Of a stretch of DNA of 64,000 nucleotides, positions 1 through 11,519 are shown one piece after another. The stretch comes from Periconia sp. R9002. Taxonomy: Eukaryota > Ascomycota > Dothideomycetes > Pleosporales > Periconiaceae. The position numbers were made by a program, and so were the translations under genes. The notes beneath the pieces are model-generated. The model had not been told where the DNA came from, did no database searches, and saw only the letters and a list, made by a program, of their open reading frames with translations. Within the stretch, counting starts at the first letter, position 1; the number at the start of each line of letters is the position of its first letter. The stretch spans positions 62,001-126,000 of the forward strand of contig JAMAHW010000101.1 in NCBI GenBank assembly GCA_023627715.1. The letters run 5' to 3'.

Positions 1-1036
1 AACGCAATGTACAGCTCGGAAACAGCAATTATAAAGATGTCGCTGTTGGTGCAGTACCTGCGCGTCTTCAAGGCAGGTAGCATGCGGTGGATTTGCCTGA
101 GCCTGCTTGGCATCATCACAGCTTGGGGAGTCACTTACGGGTTTATGACTTGGGTGCCATGTATGCCACACTCCATATGTCTCTCTTCCAAAGCACTGAC
201 TGATGACTGTGAAAAGGTTTTCCTGTTCAAGCCTTCTGGGACCGCGTGAATTACCCCAATGCGAAATGTTACGGTTTTGGGTTTGACTTCAACCAAATCG
301 ACGACTTTGTGGGTCTTTTTATTAGCCACACGGCGCTCAACATGGTCTTTGACTTTACCATCTTTATCACGCCCATGGTTCTCTTCACCAGGCCCAAACT
401 GAAGCGCAAGAATATTCTCGCCCTCGCCGGTATCCTCACTTTTGGCTCGGTGTATGTTTCAATCCTTTCCACTCGCTATCTTGCTCGACTGTACGTCATG
501 TACTAATCCATCACTTTAGTGTCGTCATGATCTCTATCTGGCGCCTTCACACGATCATCCAACATAGAGCAGCGACCAAACCCTACGTAGACTTCACCTG
601 GTGGGCCGCGCAGCCGCTCCTCCTCTCGTGTCTCGAAATCGACCTCGCCATCATGGTCGCAAGCATGCCCATCTTCTGGCCCGTCGTTGAATCCTCCTTC
701 GCCGCCATCTTTGTCACGCATGAAGTGCACATCACCGAACACCGCCGCCTCGATGACGATGACGAACTTTACGAACTCGAAGAAGGAAAAAACGCGATGC
801 GCAAGAACAGCGAGAGGAAGGGTAGTCTGAAGAGCAACAGTGGGAATTCGCAGGAGGAGCTGACGAAGCACCCGTCGCACGAGCGCAAATTAGAGGGTGT
901 CAGTGATCATTATAGGGATCCGTATACTATCGCCCAAATTGATCCTTTTGGGATTGAGGCAAATGCTGGTGTAGCCGGTGTTGCGACTAATGTCGATGCG
1001 ACTGCGGAGAAGCCAAAGTGGAAGGGCTTTGACTGA
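1..1036 (+). CDS. Rhodopsin-domain integral membrane protein, 5'-truncated by window edge
   Basis: Three exons read in one frame: <1-160, 217-451 and 520-1036, with introns 161-216 (gtatgc...aaaag) and 452-519 (gtatgt...tactaat...ttag). The protein keeps several hydrophobic segments and then a family-typical stretch: an AFWDR-like loop, a KCYGFG motif, then FISHTALNMVFD, and later WRLHTII and DFTWWAAQ. The C-terminus is a long polar tail rich in Asp, Glu, Lys and Ser, presumably cytoplasmic. This is the pattern of the fungal rhodopsin-domain integral membrane family (seven predicted helices, related to PTH11-like receptors); its ligand or function is generally unknown. The N-terminal helices lie before the window. 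No retinal-binding role is claimed. Family assignment is by recognised motifs; the exon joins are inferred from frame continuity. Confidence 0.8.
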
Positions 1037-2123
1037 ATAATTTACCTTGTTGCTTTCGGTCTTTCGTGTGTATTTTGTTGTTGTGCCTACACTTTTACTG
1101 TGGAACTTGATACCCCACCCCCCCTCTCTTCTTATACGAGAAGACACTGAGTTCTTCGCTCTTATTGAGAATTATTTCCCTCACTTGCGTCAGTCAAGCT
1201 TTATAATGATATGAATATGGACGGAATGCAAATGAACTCTTTTAAATGCAAAAACAAATATTACCCTCCATTAGACCCTGGATACTGCTTTTCCAGTGCT
1301 CCGGTGCCCTAATGCGATTGCTTTTTCCGAGAAAGCGTACGGGGCCTCAAAGCTTAACCCCGCGCAGTTTTCGCTCGGCACCGCACAGAGCCTTATCCCT
1401 AACCCTTCCCCGCAAACCTGAGCAGCGCACATACCCAAATAGCTCCGTATGTCTAGGGATTGTTCTCTTGTTGTATTTGATGCGGGAAATTATTGATAAC
1501 AAATTCTATGGTTTTGTAGGGGATTAGCACTTGCAAGCTTCCAAAAAGCGGGTACCCGCAACACGTAATTCCCGGCGGTTCACTGATGCGTGCCGCTCGC
1601 ACTGCAGCGCAGCAGCCAATCAGCACGGGTGAATGACATCGATCTATGAGTGTTTTTGTTCTCACCTGCTGTAGTTATTTGATGTTAGACTACAAGCAAG
1701 CAATGCGAAGGCTCTGCAATCGGGTCTTTATTAGGTCAAGGATTGACTTCCGTATTCAGCACTTCAACGGATTACAATCTACGGATGGACTTGGCTCGTG
1801 GTGAAATATCTATACCAGCTACCAACTGGGGATTCCTGGATAACCGGACGACCTCCGAGGTTGGCATCCCATGTCATAACCCTTTAGAAATCACACATGC
1901 GTTCTTATCTCATCAATCTGTTGTGTAAATCATGAAGCAGAATGAAAGAAACATGTAAAAATATTATTGTTGCATAAAAACCAAATTAATTGCGATATTG
2001 ACAGAAGTAGTTACTATTCTAGGCTCAAAGATGACCGGGGAAACGTTTCCTAAGGGAAAGGCAATTTAGATGCAGACCCACTGCATGAGTGTTGTAGACA
2101 TAAACCCAACGCACATGATGACT
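1037..2123. other. Intergenic, no gene seen
   Basis: About 1.1 kb between convergent genes. Only short open frames without start context, signal peptide or recognisable motif. It should hold the 3' ends of both neighbours. Confidence 0.6.
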
Positions 2124-4013
2124 TCAATTGTGCGGTCCAAGGTCGGTCGGGCTGCTGACCGCACTGTTCTCGCTACGGTGACTTTCTGTGTCTCCGTCTT
2201 CTAGCGTGGCTGATGTCTTTGGACGCTTAACTTTTATTGAACCCGAGCTGGAAGACCTCTTGAATCCGGTAGCCTCTCTGCCAAGTTCCTGTGCTGAAAG
2301 AGATGGCATCACAGGCTGCTGAATCACTACCTCTCCCGGCCGTTTTTTCTCAGTGAAGGAACCGCAGAGTCGACGAGTGAAAGAGTCTGGGATGTTATAT
2401 GCCTTTTCAAACTCCATATTTTAGTGGCCTTGGGTATCCTTCCTGGTGCCTTTTGGAGAAGTTGTACCAGATAGTCTGCTTCTCCAAGTATGATGGCATT
2501 CCTGCTACTGCTTTCTTGATACCCATAAGGTTGTTCGTACTCGAAATGGTCGAGTCGCCGCTCCAACCAAGCCCGGTCTAAGAATTTTGCTATCTTGGAA
2601 GTCCCGAACAACGTTGTAGCTTCCCACTGTTGAACGTAGTCAAGGATGCTTTTTAACCCTAGGATTCGTTCTGAAGCGGTACAGCAGCTCGATGGCAATC
2701 GATCGTCTGGCCGAATGCATATCCCCACTAAATTCGATGCAATCCTGTGGCAGACCCAAAGTGCTGTGTGGATAAGGGAGGCGCAGGGAGGGCAGTATAT
2801 ACAAATCGTGAAAATTGGGAGCATGGATGTAATACAATCGCGTTGCATATCCGTCAAAGAGCTGTAATCTTTGCCCAAAATCTTCCCGAGCAAATTCTCG
2901 TCATCTTCCAGTGTATCTTTAACTATAGACTTGATATCGACGAGCTTTTTGATTATTTGCCAAAGCGCATTTCCCCCAGATTCATGTAATGAAGAGATTC
3001 CAGTTTTATCTTGGTCCCAAACGCTGTAGGAACCTGATTGTAATCCAAGTTGTGAAATGTCACAGGGTGACTGAGTCTGTAATCTTTGGCATTTGCTTAT
3101 CAACACTACATGGTTCAGGAAAGGCAATTCAACCAGAAGTGCACCTGGAGCGCTAATTAGAATACATGGTAATTTTTAGTGGATACAAATCGGAATACCT
3201 AAGTCTTCGTTTGGGGCATGATATGCGGCTTGTGGTTGCGTTGATAGATTTAGTGGAACCAGTTTTTCAACGTCTCTAAGGCACTCCTCTACAGTCCTGC
3301 GATCAATGGTTCCCAGTTCCGAGGCTTCGATGGCCGATGTTGCTGCCTGCGAATAGGCCTTGTAAGGATCTTCCGTAGCGGCTTCGACAAGTCTAAGTTG
3401 TGAGAGATCCAGTATTGACTCAATGTCTGCCTTGATTATGCTCTCTTGAGTCTCTCGATCGAGCGGAACCAACTCATAAAGTTTATCCACGAAGTGCTTC
3501 AGGTCGTTCACTAGTCCCTGAAACTTCTCCTTTGCGTAGATAGCCCACTTTATCTTGGCAAAAAACACTTCCTTCGACCGTCACACGGTTAGCGTTGGGT
3601 CTCGAAGCATTACGAATCCAAAAGCGTCTCGACGATGTGCTAAAGATGGCGAGGCTCTTGGAGCTAAGGATATCGACAGCTTTGCCCAAAGATGGGTCCT
3701 GCGTCCTCAAGCCGTATGATGAGCGCAAAGTTTCGGAGTCTGTCAAGAGTTTTTTGATCTGTCCCAAAATTTGTTTGAGCAGTGTGACAGTTTCCTCGTC
3801 GCGAAGCTTGGAGTGCTGCTGTCTCACAGTGAACAGGCCGATTTCGTTTCCCCATACCAAAAGGCGGGTTCTTTCGATATCCAGCTTCAACAAAAGGATT
3901 TCAACGTCCTCATCCGCCCTCTGAGCTGTCTTAAAGTAGGTAAATGCATCGACGCAAGTGCTAAAGAGACTTGCAACCCCGATCAAAAATGCGGGCACTT
4001 CCAAGCCTGACAT
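2124..4013 (-). CDS. HeLo-domain (HET-S-like, prion-inhibition and propagation) protein with apparent frameshift
   Basis: The start ATG at 4013 opens a fungal HeLo domain. It begins with a hydrophobic helix (MSGLEVPAFLIGVASLF), then CVDAFTYF, then LDIERTRLLVWG, and continues with WAIYAKEKFQGLVNDLK and a helix ending near KLYELVP. HeLo domains are membrane-targeting cell-death execution domains found in HET-S and in NLR-like incompatibility proteins. The frame breaks at a run of six A (3560-3565, T on the coding strand); one base fewer would join both halves of the domain. Intron 3145-3198 (gtattc...ctccag) then joins a second exon down to about 2330, which I do not recognise. A Ser/Lys-rich frame at 2124-2417 with a basic KVKRPK motif may be the last exon, but I could not place that junction. 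N-terminal domain call is strong; the 3' half and gene integrity are uncertain. Confidence 0.65.
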
Positions 4014-4929
4014 CACTCCCAACGGAATGAGAAAACGGTCGCTATGGAGCTTCTGGTATCAAAAAGCCAGTGTTGAAAGAAGTGCAGGACACTCGGATGT
4101 TCCCATCGCAACAATAAGTAAGCGTAGGCTGTAAGTGCGAATATGCCTGCAGGTGTGCCTGCAGCACTAGGTGCAGCTTAAGCTACGAACTGATTAGATT
4201 CGGAAGTCATCCTGCACACGTCCTTGTTACCGTGGCTGAAAAGAGAAAGAAAAAGAAAAAGAAAAAGAAAAAGAAAAAGAAAAAGAAAAAGAAAAAAGCT
4301 CAACGGCTTTGGCTTGTTAATTCGCAGCCACCATGCGGGTGGTGAAAACGGCGCACTCAGCAATTCTGCCTTCTGTACTCCTTACCGTAGCCTCTCATGT
4401 TTTATTTTTCTATACTCTAGCTGTGTGTCCGATCTGACCGAGTACGTTACTGTTTTTCCCTCTTTTTTTTTTTTTTTGCCTCCGTCGATACCCCGAGTAG
4501 TGCAATACTCTAAAACAATTTTTTGTAATTTCTATAACAACCAAAAGTGCGATCGCGACTTACGTCAACAATTAGCATAACAAATATTTGTTTACCTATA
4601 GTGCACGCCCTAGTCCAAGGATGTGACCCATGATTTCTCACCTAGTGTTCATACCACGAGTTATTTTACCAATCGTTTGCGAAGACAAAGTCACTTCTAA
4701 TAGGGACATAAAGTATGGTAAAATCAGTATATATATACATATCTAAAAAGAGGTGGTATATTTAATCTAAAACCGTAATCTGGTTGTAGATTTGTAGGTG
4801 CCTGGGGGTTTTCTTCACCGCGTTACGCACCAACCTTAGAGATAAGGAAGATTAAAATGTGTAAGCTCTATAGATTTTGAACTACCTAGACACGAGCTAG
4901 TACGGCTACTTCTCTAACGCAAATACTAA
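4014..4929. other. Intergenic with A-rich microsatellite
   Basis: No credible gene. Contains the AAAAAG microsatellite (4250-4291), a long T run near 4461-4477 and an AT-rich stretch around 4680-4780. Confidence 0.6.
4250..4291 (+). repeat. (AAAAAG)7 microsatellite
   Basis: Seven perfect AAAAAG units directly visible, with imperfect units on both sides (about 4241-4298). Likely length-polymorphic between isolates. Confidence 0.95.
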
Positions 4930-7071
4930 TCATATACGTCCAAGCATCAACATCTCCCCTCCAGCACCACTATCACTACTCACATACAACCTCCCCCACA
5001 CATCCCTCGCGAACGCCACGGGGCGGAAACACTGCGTAGTCGAGCACTTCCCCTCATCCACATTCCACAACACATCGGTATACCCAACGTTCGCTTGCTG
5101 CGCGCCCAGCGCACGCGGCGCGTATCCGTCTTTACCTTTGGTAAACGGGACCTCGACGATCTTGTACCCTGTGGCCGGGACGCGGTTCCAGCTTCCATGG
5201 AAGGTAATGAGGAGGCTTTCCTTTGTGGAGTTAGAGTTAGGATTGGAAATGAAGATAGCATCCAGGGGCGCGGAGTGAGCCTGGAACGCTAGTTTCGCCT
5301 TCGCGCTGCGCGAGGTACACATGGAATCGGTGAAAGTGTCGTTGGGTGCGAGGACGAATTGGTCGCCGATGGAGAAGCGGGCGTCGGTGATGAGGGACGG
5401 TGACCACACGGTGTAGCATGTCGGGTAGCCGTACCATTGCGTGTTGGGGAGCGAAGGGTCGCCGACGTAGTTTAGTTCCTCGGCGGGGTTGTCGGTGTGG
5501 ATGTCGATTGTGGTGCCGTTTATGGTGCGTTGGATTTCGTCGGAGGAGTTTTCGACTTCCCAGAGCCTGCGAGGGGGATTTAGTTAGTGAGTGGGGAGAG
5601 ACGGGGTGAGGTAGATAGATGCCTACATGCCGTTGCCATCGAAGGCGAGTCCGACGCCGTTGCGTAGACCGTAGCCGAGTTGATGGCCTCCGCTGGCATA
5701 GTTGTATCCGGCTGCTGGTGCTGCGGTTAGGTTGAAGGCTTTTATACAGGAACGGCCCGTTTTCATGTTGGCGGCATCGTAGTCGAAGTTGTCGTTGGAT
5801 CCATGCGAAACGATGAGGAGATCGGCGTGATTAGGGGAGATGGTTAGGGAGCGAGTAACATGCCCTTTGCTGTCCATGCCTGAGACTACAATCCGCGGTA
5901 CAGCGCCCACGGAGGCGGTGGCGGCATCGTAGTCCCAGGCGTAAACCTGTGTCGCGGAGCTGGCATAGAGTGTTTTGCCGTCTTTGCTGACGACAAGGCC
6001 GTGGTTCAGGTTTCGTTGCTCGATAACGGTTTTGGACGTAGTAAGACATCCATCTGGACCGATTGTGTGCGCAGTGATGCCGAGTCCGTTTTGCACGACT
6101 AGAAGATGGCCTACGGAGTCGAAGGCTAGCCCACGCGGTTGCGTCAAATCTCCTGCTACCTTGACTGCCTTCCAACCGCTTGCAGTCAGCATCGGGGAAT
6201 GAAAGTCGGCTACCCCGGCACATGAAAACGGAATTCCAGTATTACTCGGGACGGGTGAGGAAGTAGGAGTAGTGCTTGGGGTAGTTGTGGGTGTGGGCGA
6301 AGGGGTACCTGTAACCGGTGGAGACGGATGGTCGACGAGATTTGCGTCGACGAGTTTATCAAAGTCTGTGTTCCTGCCGTGATTCAGATCAACACTCCAG
6401 TGCCCGAAAGAACTGTGAACATTGAACGTAGATCTGTTGTTTGCTGGCTGAGCAGGAGCCTTAGTCGCTAACCCATGCGCAAAAGTCAAAGACTCTTTTG
6501 TCAGGTCGAGCGAAGTCAACAAACCTTCGGTATTTTCCCACTGTGAGCAGCCTCTACATCGTACGTTCAACACCCAATGGGTCGAATTGAAACCGGTTCC
6601 CTTCAGGTACGTATACTCGGCATCCGCGTATGGTTGTGGTAGACTCAAGCCACTGCAATGAGTCAGTAAATGCGCTTCATATGCAGTGATAATCAGAACG
6701 CACAAAGCCATCCGGGATGAATAGATCGTCGTATTGGCATCTTTGTTCATCCATCCCACCGTAAGGGGAACGTAAGGCATAGTACCACCCCACGAGAAGC
6801 CGACCCAGCCATTGTAGCTCGGGGACGTGATCTGCAGCACTGTATCGAAAGGCGCACTTTTCACATCTGGGATCGCGATGCCGAAGAGTACATTGTTGTT
6901 GGTTACGCCGGCATAACATATTCCCGTTGCAGCGTCACAATAGCGCTGGGACTTGACTTGTGCGAAAACTACACGTAATGTATCAGTACCGAGTAAACAA
7001 TGTAAATACTCAGCAAGTTACTTACAAGGGAGTGCAAATGTCAGCGCCGCCGCTGCAACTGAGCATCTCAT
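4930..7071 (-). CDS. Secreted AA8-AA12 fusion: cytochrome b domain plus PQQ-type pyranose/sorbosone dehydrogenase
   Basis: Four exons (7026-7071, 6704-6968, 5627-6652, 4930-5566) give 657 residues; introns are 51-60 bp and all joins keep frame. A signal peptide (MRCSVAAAALTFALPFFAQ) leads into a cellobiose-dehydrogenase-type cytochrome domain. The probable heme ligands are Met79 in GTMPYVPL and His183 in NVHSSFGHW, with a CRGC disulfide pair (Cys136/Cys139). A Pro/Thr/Ser linker follows at about 200-225. Then comes a six-bladed-propeller glucose/sorbosone dehydrogenase domain with QPRGLAFD, GLAFDGNGM and HGSWNR motifs. AA12 enzymes use PQQ to oxidise sugars, and AA8 passes electrons on, typically to lytic polysaccharide monooxygenases. 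Unlike the known mushroom AA8-AA12-CBM1 enzyme, there is no C-terminal cellulose-binding module here. Family knowledge, not assay. Confidence 0.88.
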
Positions 7072-8520
7072 GGTGAACGAAAACCTCTGAACTCAACTCT
7101 TTGGTACATGGCCGAAGGACGTATCATGTACTTGTACCAACACCACAGGCCAGACGCTAAGCTCTCAAAAAATGTACTCGCGATAAAATATATTAGTGGC
7201 TTATAAAATCAGCTAGGTATCACAGCTGGAAGGATTGCGGTAATACGGATTGTGGTATCTGACTCCCGATTACGCGATCTCATGCAAACCTACGGAGGTT
7301 CGTATGGAAGTATAGCGTGTTAGGCGCCGCTCGGCGGGATGACATTGATAAGAGAAGATCCCACGGATCGTCGTCTTTAACTTGTGGTGGGCTCGGCATG
7401 TGTGTTGTGGGGGGTGTGGAGATGGGCAAGCGGTGTACCTCGACCCCCATCAATCGCCTCTACCCATCGGGTTCTTCGTTCCTCTCCATGTCCCTTTAAT
7501 CATGAAAGTAGATACCGTAGCAGGAGGTAAACCCGCAAAGAAGACACTTCCAGACAGGTGGGAAGTGTCGTGTCGGCTGTACTAGCGGCTTCTCGAGGAC
7601 ATTATCCCGGGTTTTGGAATTTTGAGCCTCTGTCCAAGACTCTGCCAACACGGAGCATGAAGTGATGCTTTGGAGTTTCTCGTACCATCCCATCAATAGC
7701 GAAGGGTTTATATTGCGGGTTGATTGGTGTCAGCCGGTGTGTGGTTCGATGACGGCAAGTCCGTCTTGTGGGGGCCATCGTGTGTTGCTGAAGTGGGTTG
7801 GTTAGATTGTCAGGGCTGAAGGGACACTCTTATATTGCTTGTATTTAACCTTGAAACGTCAGCGTTAGGTACCTCTCAAAATTTGATTGCGACATTACGA
7901 TACTAATAACTGTGGAGCTCTAGAAGGCGCGTTCTTGATAAATAGCCGGTCCGATCGCCGACGAGATAGTCGACGAATTGTAAGGAAAAGGAAGGATTGT
8001 CTGACGCTCTGGAGTTGGCAGTTCGTGGGGCTAGAGGCCCCGGTATTTTTTCGTCGCATGCAGCGCGAGAATATTGATGAGAGCTCGAGGACTGTCTAGG
8101 CGGCGTAGTTTTGAATGTAGCATCCTGTCCGCAGTTGTAGTCGTCGTATTACATTGGTGGATGATCAGAAGGCAGACTGAGCGTGGCCCGAACGGACCCT
8201 CACCACAGGCGATGGACGGAAAAGAGGGATGCGTTCGACGAGACGAATCCATTAACCACCGAAGAATACATAACTCATCGTCAAGAATAATAAACCCCAA
8301 TGGAATACGTAGAAGAAAAAAGAAAGAAAATGCTGCGCATTATATTCCTAGTATACGTTTCCTCTGCAGCAAGGACTCGTCATTGAAGCTTACATATCCC
8401 GCTCAATCTGGACCAAAGCAGAACATTGATACATACACTCGCTCATACAAGGTTGCGCATTATCGCTTGAAGAGCAACAGTGACTTAATCACCAATAATA
8501 ACTCATTTCAAATTCACATC
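7072..8520. other. Intergenic, no gene seen
   Basis: About 1.4 kb upstream of the dehydrogenase and downstream of the Zn2Cys6 gene. Open frames here are short and without motifs. It should contain the dehydrogenase promoter; I see no element I can name with confidence. Confidence 0.55.
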
Positions 8521-10757
8521 CTACCACCCAAAAGCATGATCCCAATCAATCATAAGCCAATTCCCCAACCCATCCGCACCATACGGCACAAACCACTCCT
8601 GAGGCTGCAATAGCGTCGGTTCAATACCAGAACCGTGTCCGTTCCCCATAGGCATCGCTTGGTGATGCTGCTGCAGTCCGCCATTCACAGCATCTATCTC
8701 CACAGGCGGGATAGTAGGGGTGCGTAGTCCCTGCAATATCCCCGCCGCCGTCTCCAGTTCTCTCGGCGGTGCCAAACTTCCTGCTACCATCTGATACGTG
8801 GCAGCAATATGCGCGTTGATCGGCGTCCACATGCGACACAGCTCTGGCCCGAAATCCGCGAAAAACGGCGCGGTGGAGGGTGGTATGTTTAGGGGATCTG
8901 GGAAGGCGCCGAGGGAGGGACGTTGGGTAACTTTTTCGCGGACGTCCATGAGGTGTTTGATGCTTCCGACGGCGGTGGGCCAGCGCTTGCTGAGGTCTTC
9001 GAGGGCTTTGCTAATGATCGAGAGGTTCTTTTCCGCCAGTGGGGCGAGCTGGGTGTATCTGTAACTCGAGAGCTGCGACATCCCGGCTGCAAAGCAGTAG
9101 AATGTGAAGATCGGTCCCAAGTACTGTAGCTCGTCACGTGCTATAAAATCGTCGAAGATGCCGGCGATGTAGGAGGAAGCGAGAAGGGAAGCGGCGGAGG
9201 GGGAGAATTTTGGATCGGTCGGGCGGTTGAGGATCACGAGGACGGTGAAGTATTGGATGTGGAGTTGGCGGGTTTCGAAGTTGTAGGGGATTAGGGGCCG
9301 GCCTTCCATGGATTTGCAGAGTTGGAGGTGTGGTGGGAGCGTTTTGAGCCAGCGGAAGAGTCGGTCTTCGAGAGATTTTTTGTGTTCTTGGAGGCCGTGT
9401 TTGCGGAGGTAGCTTTGGGTGAGGTCGCCTGGTGTTGTGGGTTAGCCGTGGAGTATTATAGAAAACTGCTAAATACAGATAAACTATCTTTTCGGAGAAT
9501 CGGAAACTGCCTCTAGAAATTCAAAGAGCAGTTCTACATACCCAATATGCACGATATATCCACGTATGCCGCGAACAGATCAGCAGGACCATGCGCGCCC
9601 TCGAAATCCATCACTGAAGTCGGCGACACATCGGCCAGCTTCAAGTCAATCGCCCGCGGTCGTCCATGTCCAGTATTTATCAAGCAATCTCTTACGACCA
9701 AAGACCACCAAATCCTCTTCCTCAGCCCGGTATCTGGTCTCCCAGTAGGTTCCCTATGTAAACCCACTTGATACGCAAGCCCGACACATACTCTCAACCA
9801 AAAGCTACTCGTATTGAGAGACACTCTTTCCGGACCTTCCGGGTTGAACCAGTGCAAAAGCAAGGTTGCGGCAATGGTGACGATTGGATCTTCCTCGACA
9901 CCCATCCAGAAAAGCACTCGCGCTTTCTTGTAGAAATGTTCAGGCGTGTATACTGGATGCGCAGGGCTGACTCTGCTTCCAGCGAGGAAGATGGCGTGTT
10001 GGAGTAGGAGGGATATGCTGTCGGGGCTTTTATTCATGATCCAACTGCGCTCCACAACCGGGGTCCACGGGTAGCAGCGCGTCCAGAACGCATTCATCAG
10101 AGACTCGCGGACATCACTGGGAGGCAAGTCGTCAACATTGCGGAGTTTTAGAATCTCGACATCGGTGTCGGATAGTCGACGAGGGACCTTGTTTGGGAGT
10201 CCGGCATCGTCGTTGACGGGTACATCGTCGCGTAGATACTCCAGCCGGCCCAGATAGCTGACGGCATTTGAGGATGAGGCATACGTCGATGCTATCGAGC
10301 TGTTGGGGTTGTTCTTCAAGAATGCTTGGTACCCAGGATCATGGGTCTGATCTAGTGTAGGAGAGCGATCTGCCAAGCTGGTCCTGACGGAAAGCCGTCG
10401 ATCAGAGCCGCTCACCGATTTCCAGGTCGGATCTTGAAACTGCTGCGTCCCCACATCACTGCCTACGCGGTCGTTGCGGGCGGCACCAAGAGAGTTGTTT
10501 ACGTTTGCTTGGCTGCTTTCTGGTAGATTTGAAGTCTCCGTGAGGCTGGGAACACGCTGCTGGATGGGAGGAGACAGGGAAAGGGTAAATCGTTTTCGTT
10601 TCCGTTCACGTGGTACGCAGTCATAGCCATCTCTGGCGCAGGGCGTGCAAACACTTCCTTCAATCTCGTCGATATCGCATCGGACCTTTTTCTTGTGGCA
10701 GATGACGCAGGCTTTTATGGTCCGGCGGGCGCGTTGTAACTTTTCCTTGGGGGGCAT
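8521..10757 (-). CDS. Zn2Cys6 fungal-specific transcription factor
   Basis: Two exons, 9542-10757 and 8521-9428, joined by a 113 bp intron (gtatgt...caccag), give 707 residues. The N-terminus has a complete binuclear zinc cluster: Cys17, 20, 27, 37, 40 and 47 (C-X2-C-X6-C-X9-C-X2-C-X6-C), followed by a basic RERKRKR segment. A Ser-rich linker leads to the fungal-specific transcription factor domain (AFWTRCYPWTPVVE, then CVGLAYQVGLHREPT and RKRIWWSLVVRD). A nuclear DNA-binding regulator is expected. The layout and the YLGRLEYL segment recall CTF1/FarA-like regulators of lipid or cutin degradation, but this is only a resemblance and no target is assigned. Confidence 0.9.
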
Positions 10758-11519
10758 CGTCCCTGGAGATGGAGGAGATTGTGGGGCTGGGAAGCCACCC
10801 GGTGAACATCATGTACAGTAGACACCTTATGCATCACCAGCGCATCAATTGGGATTGAAAAAGTTTGATCGCTACAGAGGTCTTGTGGCATTGGTTTGGT
10901 CACAAAATAGACAACAAAGAAACGAGTCAGGTTTGCAGATCGCAGGGAGAAAAGGGATGAAAATCATAAGATGCCTCGGTCCGTGCTCGATGGCGGGGAA
11001 TTTCAGCCGCAACCCCTAAACCACCGGCACCTCGTATTTCTTTCTCCATCAATTGTCGAGTTTGTTGTCATCACAGCTACGTAATGCATATAATCTACAG
11101 AGGTACGCTTCTTTAGTAGTAAAAGTAGGAGTCAAATAGTAAAAATACTCTGTAGAAACACTCTCCTAGTATCCTACTTACCTCTAATAGCACTTGAGGA
11201 TTATAACTTTAGGGGAGAAAAGTGCTTCAAGCGTTGTATGTGGAGTGTTAAGTGTTAAGAGTGCGGGCTATTTTCACAGCTGGGTGACTGTCTAATCGTC
11301 AAAGAAATCACAGTTCCAGCCATCATATACTCAAACTTTAGGATCACAACCTGTAGGATGTCTCGATAGACTGATTCTCAAAACCAGCAAGTTATGAATC
11401 AAACCATCACTTTTGCTCGTCACGCTTTCATAATCGTAAAAGCATAAGTAATCATCGCAAATAACTCCATCGCTCAACGCTCAAATAGAACAAAAACCAC
11501 GCAGAAAAAATCAACCCCC
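10758..11519. other. Intergenic, no gene seen
   Basis: About 760 bp holding the presumptive promoter of the Zn2Cys6 gene to its left. A small AT-rich patch near 11090-11220 has AGAGGTA...TACCTCT ends, too weak to call an element. Confidence 0.5.

Noticed and set aside
4224..4580. Plus-strand frame through the AAAAAG repeat
   Set aside because: A Lys/Arg repeat translation of a microsatellite, with no other coding evidence.
8074..8613. 179-codon plus-strand open frame
   Set aside because: Basic, low-complexity translation, no motif, and its end overlaps the real Zn2Cys6 gene on the other strand.
11098..11190. AGAGGTA...TACCTCT ends suggesting another short inverted-repeat element
   Set aside because: Only seven terminal bases pair; the rest does not align.
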